From positions 1,124,001 through 1,188,000 of the forward strand of contig CP087965.1 in assembly GCA_024703855.1 (NCBI GenBank): a stretch of DNA of 64,000 nt. Reading direction: 5' to 3'. Shown piece after piece: positions 43,005-51,563 of the stretch. Made by a program: the position numbers and the translations under genes. This DNA comes from Polaromonas sp. P2-4. GTDB lineage: Bacteria > Pseudomonadota > Gammaproteobacteria > Burkholderiales > Burkholderiaceae_C. The first letter of the stretch is position 1. Each line of letters opens with the position of its first letter. The notes beneath the pieces were generated by a model. The model made no database searches and was not told the DNA's origin. It saw nothing but the letters and a program-made list of their open reading frames with translations.

Positions 43005-43836
43005 ATGGAAAAAGAAAGCACAAACTCGCTCGATTCTGTCGCGGTGGTAGCCCAATTGCTGGATGAATTGGCCGCCGCGCCAGCACCCATGGGGGTCAGT
43101 GAAATAGCCCGCGCCCTGAACCAGTCCAAGGCACGGATTCACCTGCAATCTGGTTTCGCTCAAACACTTTGGCCTGATTGACCAGGATGAAGCGACCGAA
43201 AAATACCGCCTGGGCTGGAAGTTGTTCCAGCTTGGCGAGCGGGCGGGTGTGCAATCGAATATTCGTGCCATAGCCGCCCCTTACCTCAAGCTCCTGTGTG
43301 AAACCACCGGGCAAAGTTCACTGCTGTCCATTCCACTCAATGGTGAGGCGCTGGTCATCGCCGCGGTGGACAACGACAGCAACGTCAGCATCACCGTCAA
43401 GCCTGGCAACCGACCGCTCCCCCACTGCTCGGCCCAAGGCCGCATCGCGCTGGCCTATGCAACAGACACACAACGGGAACGACTACTGAGCGGGCCTCTG
43501 CTAGCCCCCACACCCCATTCGCTTGTTGACATCCACGCCATTGATCTGCGCCTGCAACGCATCCGTGACCAACTAATGGAAGACGCGCCCAACGAGGCCC
43601 TGACAGGTATCAACGTGCTTGCCGCCCCCATCCTGCGCAGTGCCAAAGACCTGATAGGAATTGTCGCCATTGTCGGCTCCATCCAAAACATTCCGCCTTC
43701 ACCGAGCGGCACCATGGCTGACATGGTTCGGGGCTGTGCAGCAGCCCTCTCGAAACTGTTTGGATGCGATGCGTATGAAGAACGCGGCATCGCCATCCCT
43801 CCTGAAATACGCCGCATGATGCCCAGCGGGAGGTGA
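43005..43836 (+). CDS. IclR-family regulator (frameshifted)
   Basis: The winged HTH MEKESTNSLDSVAVVAQLLD, MGVSEIARALNQSKARIHL continues after a one-base shift near 43150 as LKHFGLIDQDEATEKYRLGW and a GAF-like effector domain (GERAGVQSNIRAIAAPYLKL, CSAQGRIALAYATD, INVLAAPILRSAKDLIG). It closes the 37.7-43 kb cluster in the same orientation and is the obvious candidate regulator. Confidence 0.88.
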
Positions 43837-43878
43837 TTTCGCTTGCAGTCAAACGCGCCGGCAAGAACGGCACGAGTG

Positions 43879-44043
43879 GTGAAAGTCAACCCTATCCTTC
43901 CTGGCGCAGGCGTTTTCTCCAACCTCACGCCGCTGTTCGCCGCCCTGCTGTCGGCGGCCTTCCTGGGCGAGCCGCCGCGCGCCTACCATGCTGCGGCCTT
44001 TGCCCTGATCGTGGGCGGGATTGTGGTGTCGTCTAGGCGGTGA
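43879..44043 (+). pseudogene. EamA/DMT transporter C-terminal fragment
   Basis: GAGVFSNLTPLFAALLSAAF LGEPPRAYHAAAFALIVGGI VVSSRR (split for length) is the last two membrane helices of an EamA transporter. The upstream ~250 codons are missing; the preceding bases belong to the end of iclR. Truncated remnant, which may mark a deletion boundary. Confidence 0.7.
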
Positions 44044-44112
44044 GCGGGCGGGCAGACTTACAAGACTCGTTACGATCAGAGTGACGGCGACGCTGCGGGC
44101 CAGGTTTTTATG

Positions 44113-44147
44113 GCCCCCAAGGGCTGCGCCCGGCCCCCCGAGGGGGC
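44113..44147. terminator. GC-rich hairpin downstream of capA
   Basis: GCCCCCAAGGGCTGCGCCCG GCCCCCCGAGGGGGC (split for length) pairs GCCCCC with GGGGGC. On the minus strand it follows the capA stop within 30 bp. A TTTTTA run lies on the plus-strand left side, read as AAAAA from capA, so termination of capA through it is only plausible. Confidence 0.4.
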
Positions 44148-44176
44148 GTCGCCGGTTTGAGGCGGCTCGGCACCGG

Positions 44177-45283
44177 CTAGGTCCAGCGTAACAGCAGATC
44201 TGCGTTGCGCTGCTCCACGCCTGTCCCGAATCGCTGCCCCTCCCGATTCAGGGTCGCCAGCAGCCATGCCGTCTCGTCGTCGGTCGCCCGCTGGATCTGA
44301 AAACGCTGGACCCGTATGGGAACCATGGTCAGATTCACGAGGCGACGTGCCTGCGCATCGAGACTCGCAAAATACATCAGCCCCAGACCCGGGCAGTAGC
44401 TGTCGTAACCGCCAATCCCTTCGTAATCGTTCAGAAGGTCGCCGCAGCCATACAGGATCAGCCGTTCGCGGTACACCTCGATGCCCTTCACATGGTGGGA
44501 GGAGTGGCCGAAGATGACATCTACGGCACCAGAATCAATCAGCCGCCTGGCAAAACTGCGCTGCTCGGCGGGCACCTGAAACCCCCAGTTGCCGCCCCAA
44601 TGAAGCGACACGACCACGATGTCACCCTCTCGCCGCGCTGCAGCCGCTCTGGCGGCCAGCGCCTGTGCCGCCTGCGCAGAGAAATCGGGCACACGCGAGA
44701 TGCCAGCCCGCTCTCCCGTGGCCTCCCAGGAAGGAGGGACTCCGCTACTGTCGCTGGCCATGGCCAACACGAGGACCCGCCCCTTGCCGGGCACCTCGAT
44801 ACAGGCCGGCGCCTCAGCCTCATTCCGGTTGAGTCCCGCGCCGGCGGTACGCAGCCCGGCACGATGGAGTGTGGACAGGGTGTCGCTCAGGCCGGCGTAA
44901 CCCCAATCCATGACGTGGTTGTTAGCCAGTACGCAGCAGTCCAGCCCGGCAGTCGTCAGACAGGGCACATTGGCGGGATGCATGCGGTAGTGAATGCCCT
45001 TGGCCGGCCAGGGATCCCCTCTCGCCGTGACGGCGGTCTCCAGGTTGACGATGCGCGCATGCGGCTGCCAACGATCCAGTTCAGTCAGGGCATCACCCCA
45101 GACATAGTCCCAGCCCACCGGACGATGGATGGGGCCACTTTGGCGTTCCGCCAGCCTGACGTAATCCCGCGCGGACTTGACGAACGATTCGAACAGTTTC
45201 GGTTGACCTGGATGAGGCAGGATTTGGTCGATGCCGCGGCCGCACATGACATCGCCCGCCAGGAACAGAGTTATCGCTGACAT
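44177..45283 (-). CDS. CapA-family metallophosphoesterase-like protein
   Basis: 368 residues, intact. LFLAGDVMCGRGIDQILP, IVNLETAVTARGDPW, CCVLANNHVMDWGYAG, SLHWGGNWGF and IFGHSSHHVKGIEVY are the PGA_cap/CapA metal and substrate motifs (D, N, H, H). No signal peptide is visible and no capB or capC genes lie nearby, so it is more likely a stand-alone CapA-domain protein than part of a polyglutamate capsule locus. The start is ATG 45283; 45313 is an alternative. Confidence 0.88.
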   Translation of the reverse strand: MSAITLFLAGDVMCGRGIDQILPHPGQPKLFESFVKSARDYVRLAERQSGPIHRPVGWDYVWGDALTELDRWQPHARIVNLETAVTARGDPWPAKGIHYRMHPANVPCLTTAGLDCCVLANNHVMDWGYAGLSDTLSTLHRAGLRTAGAGLNRNEAEAPACIEVPGKGRVLVLAMASDSSGVPPSWEATGERAGISRVPDFSAQAAQALAARAAAARREGDIVVVSLHWGGNWGFQVPAEQRSFARRLIDSGAVDVIFGHSSHHVKGIEVYRERLILYGCGDLLNDYEGIGGYDSYCPGLGLMYFASLDAQARRLVNLTMVPIRVQRFQIQRATDDETAWLLATLNREGQRFGTGVEQRNADLLLRWT

Positions 45284-45290
45284 GTTCGCC

Positions 45291-45329
45291 TCACCCATGC
45301 CAGTCTGCAGCAAGAGACGCGATGCTCAT
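45291..45329 (-). CDS. Possible 12-codon leader ORF before capA
   Basis: ATG at 45329 has a strong GGAGG upstream (AAGGAGGATTGTCATG) and encodes MSIASLAADWHG before TGA, ending 7 bp before the capA ATG. The good ribosome-binding site sits here rather than directly before capA, suggesting translational coupling. A mis-called base that detaches the true capA start is the alternative. Confidence 0.35.
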   Translation of the reverse strand: MSIASLAADWHG

Positions 45330-45395
45330 GACAATCCTCCTTATGGACACGTCAGGCCGATCAATATCCTCTGACGCGCAGCGCGTCAACTGCCG

Positions 45396-45546
45396 TCAAT
45401 ACGTCCCCGAATAAGCCCTACTATCCGCCAACACGTTCTGCTCAATCATGCAAGTCGCATGCGTGCTGGACAAAACCGCGCAGATCATCACAGCCTCTTC
45501 AGGCGTTCCAAAGCGCTGGGGCGGAATGTTTTTGCGGCGCGCGTCC
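45396..45546 (-). pseudogene. Ghost copy of an SDR C-terminus
   Basis: Encodes DARRKNIPPQRFGTPEEAVM, CAVLSSTHATCMIEQNVLAD and SRAYSGTY, clearly homologous to the C-terminal 50 residues of the SDR at 50730-51522 (DARRKNIPAQRFGTPEEFGA ... GGAYPGTY). The rest of the gene is absent and conserved Gly residues are lost. It is a decayed partial duplicate next to the RIO kinase gene. Confidence 0.8.
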
Positions 45547-45573
45547 CCACGGATTTCACCCGCTGGCCAGCCA

Positions 45574-46446
45574 TCACCCAACAGCCTGCATCCGCACCCG
45601 CCGCGCCGCCTCTTCAGCGCGTGCGTCGTCGATCTCACGCATCACACCGCCGACATCCACCGCCCCAACCTTGCGTTCGAAGCGGCCGGTGAGCAGCACC
45701 TCGGGGTCTAGTACGCCGCGTTCATACAAGCCCCATATCTCCAGGCCAAAGTCGGTGTGCAGCAGCTCGGGTGCGAAGCGGCCGAAGAAGCCGCGCAGGT
45801 TGTCGACGTCGCGCAGCAGCATGCGCTTGGCGTGGTTGTTGCCCGCCGCGTCCACCGCCTGCGGCAGGTCGATGATCACGGGGCCCATCACTGGACCATC
45901 AACCCCTTGTTCGCTTCCCAGCAAGATGTTGAACTCTGACAAGTCGCCGTGTACGACACCGGCGCACAGCATGCGCACCACTTCTATCAATAGCGTCCCG
46001 TGGTGCGTGCGCGCTTGTTCGGGCGTGAACTCGACATCGTTGAGTCGTGGGGCGGCGTCGCCGTGCTCGTCGGTCACCAGCTCCATCAGCAACACGCCGT
46101 CGCAAAAGTTGTGGGGCTTGGGCACGCGCACGCCAGCGGCGGCCAGGCGATAGAGCGCATCGACCTCGGCGCTTTGCCAGGCGGCCTCTTGCGCTTGCCG
46201 GCCGAAGCGCGTGCCCTTGGCCATGGCGCGGGCCTGGCGGGTGTTCTTGACCTTGCGGTTCTCGGTGTAGTCCACCGCCTGCCGAAAGCTGCGCTCCGTG
46301 GCCTCTTTGTAGACCTTGGCGCAGCGTGTCTCATCGCCGCAGCGCACCACGTAGACCATGGCCTCCTTGCCGCTCATGAGCTGGCGCACGACGGTGTCGA
46401 TCAGGCCTTCTTCGATTAATGATTGCAGTCGCTTGGGTGGTTTCAT
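45574..46446 (-). CDS. RIO1-like protein kinase
   Basis: 290-residue atypical Ser/Thr kinase, intact. P-loop-like LMSGKEAMVYVVRCGDE, catalytic loop GVVHGDLSEFNILL, and metal Asp in VIIDLPQAVD; the flexible loop KVYKEATERSFRQAVDYTEN is typical. The start is ATG 46446. Bacterial RIO proteins have unclear targets. A 47 bp piece of its 5' region is repeated at 47199-47245. Confidence 0.9.
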   Translation of the reverse strand: MKPPKRLQSLIEEGLIDTVVRQLMSGKEAMVYVVRCGDETRCAKVYKEATERSFRQAVDYTENRKVKNTRQARAMAKGTRFGRQAQEAAWQSAEVDALYRLAAAGVRVPKPHNFCDGVLLMELVTDEHGDAAPRLNDVEFTPEQARTHHGTLLIEVVRMLCAGVVHGDLSEFNILLGSEQGVDGPVMGPVIIDLPQAVDAAGNNHAKRMLLRDVDNLRGFFGRFAPELLHTDFGLEIWGLYERGVLDPEVLLTGRFERKVGAVDVGGVMREIDDARAEEAARRVRMQAVG

Positions 46447-46520
46447 GTGACCCATTTTGCATGGCACCTGCACGCCACCCTCAGCGGCTGCCTTTCACTG
46501 ATTCAAATAAGAAGCATCAA

Positions 46521-47024
46521 TTACAGCGCACCAAGATCCTGAATGGCGTCGATGACCATGCTTGTGCCCAGCGCGATCAGCAAGATATCGCTTGCCACAC
46601 GGACGTAACGGTATCCCGGCGGAGGCACACCGAGGCGGATCACAACGGCTTGCGGTACGGGGTAAAACACAACGTCGCCTGGCAACGGTTGGCCTACCGT
46701 CCATTTCCTGGCTTGACCCGGAGGCATGCAGCCATTGTTTTTCTTGGCCAGCCCGGGTGGGCATCGACCGACCCGGGCTTGGCCTGCGTAGTAATCACGC
46801 ACCGCCACGCGTTGTTGGCTCACAAAATAGCTGCCTACCTGAATCTCCCGCTTGGCGCCCTCGTTTTTATGCGCTTTTTCCTTTTGCTCATGCTTTTGCT
46901 CATGCTTTTGAGCTTTGCCACCACCTGCCCACTCAGGTTTTTCTGCCAAAGCCCCGCCGCAGAATAAGACGCTCGCAACGAGTAATGCAGAGACTCGAGT
47001 GATGGAAAATCTATTTGATTTCAT
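46521..47024 (-). CDS. RcnB-like periplasmic protein
   Basis: 167 residues. The signal peptide MKSNRFSITRVSALLVASVL ends near GALA; a Lys/His/Glu-rich segment (KAQKHEQKHEQKEKAHKNEG) is followed by the RcnB-type domain (CPPGLAKKNNGCMPPGQARK, DVVFYPVPQAVVIRLG, PPPGYRYVRVASDILLIA). RcnB in E. coli tunes nickel/cobalt homeostasis; metal specificity here is unknown. ATG 47024 has GGAG upstream. Confidence 0.85.
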   Translation of the reverse strand: MKSNRFSITRVSALLVASVLFCGGALAEKPEWAGGGKAQKHEQKHEQKEKAHKNEGAKREIQVGSYFVSQQRVAVRDYYAGQARVGRCPPGLAKKNNGCMPPGQARKWTVGQPLPGDVVFYPVPQAVVIRLGVPPPGYRYVRVASDILLIALGTSMVIDAIQDLGAL

Positions 47025-47349
47025 GCTGGCTCCGTTGATGGTTTGAGCGCGCCGTTCTGCATGCGGGAATTGAACCGACGCATCAATACTTCTTATATTC
47101 AATAGCTCCTGGATGCGCAAGTAGGACGGAGTCGCCAAAGCCGCTTGAGCGCCCCAGGCCCTGACCTGCCATCCGTCATTCATCCACGCTGAAGATTAAC
47201 CACGTAGACCATGGCTTCCTTGCCGCTCATCAGCCGGCGCACGACCTACCGCTGCTGGGGCATGGGCGTGCAGCGCGTCGGCCCCGCCATGGCCGGCTTT
47301 TATGCAACAATTATTTAATAAATGTTAATAATTTCTGACATGGGATGGT
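47025..47349. other. Gap with a kinase gene ghost
   Basis: 325 bp without an intact gene. It holds the RcnB gene's upstream region, a 47 bp RIO-kinase ghost (47199-47245) and an AT-rich stretch (47305-47340) that may carry the promoter of the following lipoprotein gene. Confidence 0.5.
47199..47245 (-). pseudogene. 47 bp ghost of the RIO kinase gene
   Basis: ACCACGTAGACCATGGCTTC and on to CGGCGCACGAC matches 46346-46392 of the RIO kinase gene at 44 of 47 positions by my count, in the same orientation. It corresponds to the segment around VRQLMSGKEAMVYVV. Flanking sequence does not match. Confidence 0.75.
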
Positions 47350-47790
47350 ATGCAAAAACAAAAGCGCGCTTCATCGTGGCAGAGCCAAACCGGCACGGCA
47401 GTACAACGCGATTGCCGATGGCGAGATCTCACCGCGATCTTGCTGACAAGCTTAGTTATGAGCGCCTGCACTCCATCCGCACTGATATCGGCCAATCCTC
47501 CAAAGCAGGATAGCCCCGCACCAACATCCATGAATCCGGCCTACGGCCAGGCCTTGCGCGTCATTGTGAAATTCAGGCAGACAGTGCCTTACCGTGATAC
47601 TGCTTTCCTGCAGGGCATCGCCCAACAGATCCACGCGCGCATCGCTTACATCAGCAGCGTATAGCTCGATACCCATGTGTATCAGGTCGAGCCCCAGCTC
47701 GGCCAAAGCCACGCTGACATCCTCCGAAGCCTGTCAGGCATCCCCTCCGTGCTGCACGTCGAAGCAGACGCGGTGGCACAACCGTCCTGA
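47350..47790 (+). CDS. I9/S8-propeptide-like lipoprotein (in-frame amber codon)
   Basis: A putative lipoprotein (DLTAILLTSLVMSAC, then TPSAL) followed by ~95 residues resembling a subtilase propeptide/inhibitor I9 domain: QALRVIVKFRQTVPYRD, then THVYQVEPQLGQSHADILRS and LSGIPSVLHVEADAVAQPS. A TAG at 47662-47664 interrupts it between ISSV and LDTHVYQ; the frame then runs to TGA 47790. It may act as an intermolecular chaperone or inhibitor for the subtilase encoded 108 bp downstream. The domain assignment rests on pattern only. Confidence 0.6.
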
Positions 47791-47898
47791 AGCCCGCGCA
47801 ATCACGGCCGCCGCGGAGAGACCCTGCGTTGCATAGAGCATGCGGTGGGCCGCACGCAGGCGCACCATTTTTCCCGACCTACCCCTAAAGACATAAAA

Positions 47899-50074
47899 AT
47901 GAAAATTAAAGCCAAACATTTTGGCGTTGCTGCCGTGGCGCTGTCCATAGTAACGGTCAGTGCCGTATCCACAGCCCAGCTACCGTCCCAGGGAAAGAAC
48001 TTTCAGAATGCACAGGCCACGGCGTTCGCCGGACCGTTGCAAACGGAGCGTAGGTTTGACCGCCTGATCATCAAATTTAAGGAGGAAGCCACCACGCGCG
48101 CTGGCGTGTTTGACTTCCACGCGGCCCGCAATCAGGTGACGATGCTGGACACCAGTGCAGCCCTGAAGTTGGCCAACACCAGCGCGGCCGGATTGTCGTA
48201 CCTGAAATCGGTGACCTCGCAGACCCACGTGGCCATCACAGGGCAGAAGCTGAACCGCGCAGAATTGTTCGCGCTGGCCAAGCAAATCGAGCAGGACCCT
48301 CGGGTGGCCTAAGCCGAAATCGACGAGATAGCCCAAGCGCTGTTCACGCCGAATGACCCTTCCTACCAAACCGGCCAGCAGTGGCATTACCAGACTGCAA
48401 GCACGTACCCTGGCGGCGCCAACCTGCCCGCCGCTTGGGACAGTGCCACGGGTTCCGGGGTTGTGGTGGCCGTGATTGACACGGGTTTCCGGCCACACGC
48501 GGATCTGGCCGCGAACCTGTTGCCGGGCTATGGCTTCGTCAGTGCGAATGGCCTTGGCGTCTTTACCAACGACGGCGATGGACGCGACAGCGACGCATCA
48601 GACCCGGGCAACTGGGAGTCGGCCGGCGCCTGCGGGACAGGCTTTCCTGTCCGCGACAGCAACTGGCACGGCACCCATGTGGCCGGCACCATCGCGGCAC
48701 TGACCAACAACGGCGTGGGCGGGGCCGGTGTCGCGTTTGGCGCGAAGGTCCTGCCGGTGCGCGTGATCGGGGTCTGTGGGGGTTACATATCTGACATTGC
48801 CGCCGGCATGCGGTGGGCGGCAGGGCTGAGCATCCCCGACGTACCGGCCAACCCCAACAAGGCCAAGGTGCTCAACCTGAGCCTGGGTAGCTCAGGGTCC
48901 TGCGGTCCTACCTATCAGGGCGCCGTCAATGCCGTACGAGACGCTGGCAGCGTGGTGGTGGCAGCCACCGGGAACGATAGCCAGATTGGTATCAGTCGTC
49001 CGGCCAATTGCACCGGCGTGATCGCGGTCACCGCCCACACCAAGCTGGGCGATCACGCGTACTACGGCAATATCGGCACGGGAACAGCGATCAGCGGTCC
49101 TGGCGGCGGGATGGGCGTCCAGAACCTCCCCGAACGATGGCGCCATGGTGTACTCCACTGTGAACGCGGGAACCACCACACCCGGCGCAGACAGCTACGC
49201 GGGATACCAAGGCACCAGCATGGCCACGCCGCACGTGGCGGGCGTCGCCGCCCTGCTGGCCAGCCTGCAACCGGCGATCACACCGGACACCCTGCGTTCG
49301 GTGCTCACCAGTTCGGCCCGGCCGCACCCGGCAGGCACGTTTTGCGCGACCCGCACCGACTGCGGCGCCGGCCTGGTCGATGCCAAGGCCGCCATTGACC
49401 GCCTCAACTCGCTGGCACCCACAGTGTCTGCTTCGACCAGCCAAGCCGGAGTCCAGACCACCGGCTCGACCATCAGCTTCACGGCGGCAGCCTTGGCGGG
49501 CAGCAGCGGCAACACCTCGTTCAGCTACCAGTGGACGCAGCTCGCAGGTCCCGCCGTGAGCCTGCGCAGCAGCACGTCCGCCGGCACCTCCTTTGTCGCG
49601 CCCACGCCTGGGGCCAGCTACACCTTCAAGGTAAAAGTCACCGATGGTGCCGGCTGGATTGCCTCGAACCAGGTCAGCGCCACGTCCAACACGGCTCCGG
49701 TTCTCAGCCCGATTCCCGCCAAGACCGTGGCGCAGGGCGGCAACCTGAGCTTTACCTCCTCGGCCACCGATGCCGAAAATAATCCAGTGGTGTTTGTAGC
49801 CAGTGGTCTGCCGGCGGGCGCCAGCCTGGATCCGGCCACCGGCGTATTCACCTGGAACGGGGCCAGCCTCCCCGGGGACCATGCGGTCACTATTACGCCG
49901 AACGACGGCGCTTTCAGTGGAACCCCGCAGACTGTATCGATTACCGTCGCGGCGCCGGCCAGCAGTGGCGGTGGCGGAGCGATGGGCTGGCTCGACGTGT
50001 TCGCCCTGTTGTCACTGGCAGGGCTCGGACTGTCCTTTGGTCGCCAACAAGGCACGCGCGGCAAGCACCCATAA
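47899..50074 (+). CDS. Secreted subtilase (S8) with rhombosortase-type C-terminal sorting tail; nonsense codon and frameshift
   Basis: Signal peptide (MKIKAKHFGVAAVALSIVTV...STAQ), I9 propeptide ending DPRVA-stop-AEIDEIAQ, then the protease: Asp in VVVAVIDTGFRPHADL, His in NWHGTHVAGTIAA, Ser in GTSMATPHVAGVAA. After the catalytic domain come a PKD/Ig-like module (~49420-49680) and a putative-Ig (He_PIG) module (NTAPVLSPIPAKTVAQGGNL). The end, SSGGGGAMGWLDVFALLSLA GLGLSFGRQQ (split), is Gly-rich, hydrophobic, then basic, as in GlyGly-CTERM proteins. TAA at 48310-48312 stands where the family has Tyr (VAYAE); a shift lies near 49130 (CCCC for CCC). Confidence 0.85.
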
Positions 50075-50718
50075 CACCAGGACCGCGCCACCCAGTGCGC
50101 CCACAACGTGGGCCGGGTGGTAAACGGGGAAGCCCCAGCCCCCCAGTGGCGCTTCCCGCATGCTGCCCGCCTGCAGCCAGAGCTTCAAGGCCATGACAGC
50201 CAACACAACAATGGCTACAAGGCGGGTCCAGCGTTCCGATGTCACACCAGCCGCTTGGCCATGGTCGTGCGCAGGCCGGTCCAGCGGACGGGCTGCCCAG
50301 GCCATGGCCACGGCGTTGCCGGCCAACAGCCCGTGCAATGCCCCGGAAGCCCCGGCGTAATAGCTGCAATTCGGATCGAGCGCTACCGCGACAGCCACTC
50401 CCGCGTAACCGCCGCACAGCGCCAGCATCTGGAGGGGCCAACGAATCCAAAAACCGCTTGCGAGAATGATCACCACAAACGCCAAGGCATTGCCCCCGCA
50501 TGCCAGCGACTCAAGTGCACCCACTGCGAGGTCAATACCTGCCAGAACGCCCCCCGTTCATAGCTGGATCTGGAAAACCGCAGCAGTTCGGATGCCCCCG
50601 GCCACATTTGCAGCCCCAGCGTGATCAGCACGAAAAGAGCAGCAAGACAGACCAGTTCCGCTGGACAGCCCAGCCACCGGCCTGCCGAAGACTGAATGTC
50701 CGATGCGCCGGTGGACAC
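50012..50718 (-). CDS. rrtA: Rhombosortase (rhomboid-family intramembrane protease; frameshifted)
   Basis: Small rhomboid (~235 codons) with about six hydrophobic segments. The catalytic Ser is in YYAGASGALHGLLAGN and the His in YHPAHVVGALGGAV; WQVLTSQWVHLSRWHAG is the usual first-loop motif. GASGxLHGLL is typical of rhombosortase, which processes GlyGly-CTERM proteins. An indel near 50490 separates the first helix from GGNALAFVVIILASGFWIRW. GTG start at 50718, 11 bp after the SDR stop. Its last 63 bp overlap, antisense, the end of the subtilase gene. Confidence 0.85.
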
Positions 50719-50729
50719 GTGCTAGAAAC

Positions 50730-51522
50730 TCAATACGTGCCGGGATACGCCCCACCATCGGCCAGCACATTCTGGCCGGTCAGGTAGCTGGCCTGCGTGC
50801 TGCACAGAAAAGCGCAGATGGCGCCGAACTCTTCGGGTGTACCGAAGCGTTGTGCCGGAATGTTTTTGCGGCGTGCGTCTGCAAGAGCCTCTACAGACTG
50901 ACCAGTCTTTTGCGAGGTCGTCTGCAGCATGGTCTTGATGCGGTCGGTGTCGAATACGCCGGGCAGCAGGTTGTTGATGGTGACGCCCTGCGCCGCCAGC
51001 TTGCTGCGTGCCACACCGGCGACAAAACCTGTGAGGCCGCTGCGGGCGCCGTTGGACAGGCCCAGAACATCAATCGGCGATTTGACCGAGCTGGAGGTGA
51101 TGTTGACGATGCGGCCAAAGCCCGCGCGGCCATGCCGTCTACCGTGGCCTTGATCAGCTCAATCGGTGTGAGCATGTTGGCGTCTACCGCCTTGATCCAG
51201 GCGTCGCGGTCCCAGTCGCGGAAGTCGCCGGGGGTGGGCCGCCGGCGTTGGTGACCACGATGTCGAACTCTTTGCGCACCGCAAACACTGCGGCACGGCC
51301 TTCGGGCGTAGTGATATCTGCGGCAACAAATTGCACGCTAGGGCTATCGTGGCGGGTGTTATCAGCTATTAATTTGCTAGCAGCTGCTTCCAGCGCCTCA
51401 GCGCCACGGGCCACGATGAGCACGTTCACGCCTTCGTGCACCAGCGCCTGCGCGCAGCCAAAGCCCAAACCTTTGCTGGCACCGCAGACCAGTGCCCATT
51501 TACCGGCAATACCTAAATCCAT
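50730..51522 (-). CDS. SDR-family oxidoreductase lacking the YxxxK motif (frameshifted)
   Basis: Rossmann start LVCGASKGLGFGCAQAL and IVVTNAGGPPP are normal. Indels near 51235 and 51120 split it; the spliced frames read ANMLTPIELIKATVDGMAAR, FGRIVNITSSSVKSPIDVLG, LSNGARSGLTGFVAGVARSK. Where classical SDRs have Tyr-x-x-x-Lys this has Ser-x-x-x-Arg (SNGAR). The Ser of the active site (NITSSS) is kept. A mini-element at 51334-51381 supplies part of the region KLIADNTRHDSPSV. Its C-terminus is the source of the ghost at 45396-45546. Confidence 0.82.
51334..51381 (+). repeat. Palindromic mini-element inside the SDR gene
   Basis: CACGCTAGGGCTATCGTGGC, then GGGTGTTATCAGCTATTAAT and TTGCTAGC align over the full length with the copy at 3781-3830, in antisense to the gene. 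The frame is maintained. Confidence 0.6.
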
Positions 51523-51563
51523 AAAAGCTCCTTGATGACAAAGTTATTGTGAAAGCGTGGTGG

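Noticed and set aside
44177..45283. Polyglutamate capsule locus
   Set aside because: Only a CapA-domain protein is present; no capB, capC or export genes.
47662..48312. Stop-codon recoding (TAG/TAA read as an amino acid)
   Set aside because: TAA and TAG end many ordinary genes here, and no recoding element or tRNA is visible; mutation or miscall is simpler.
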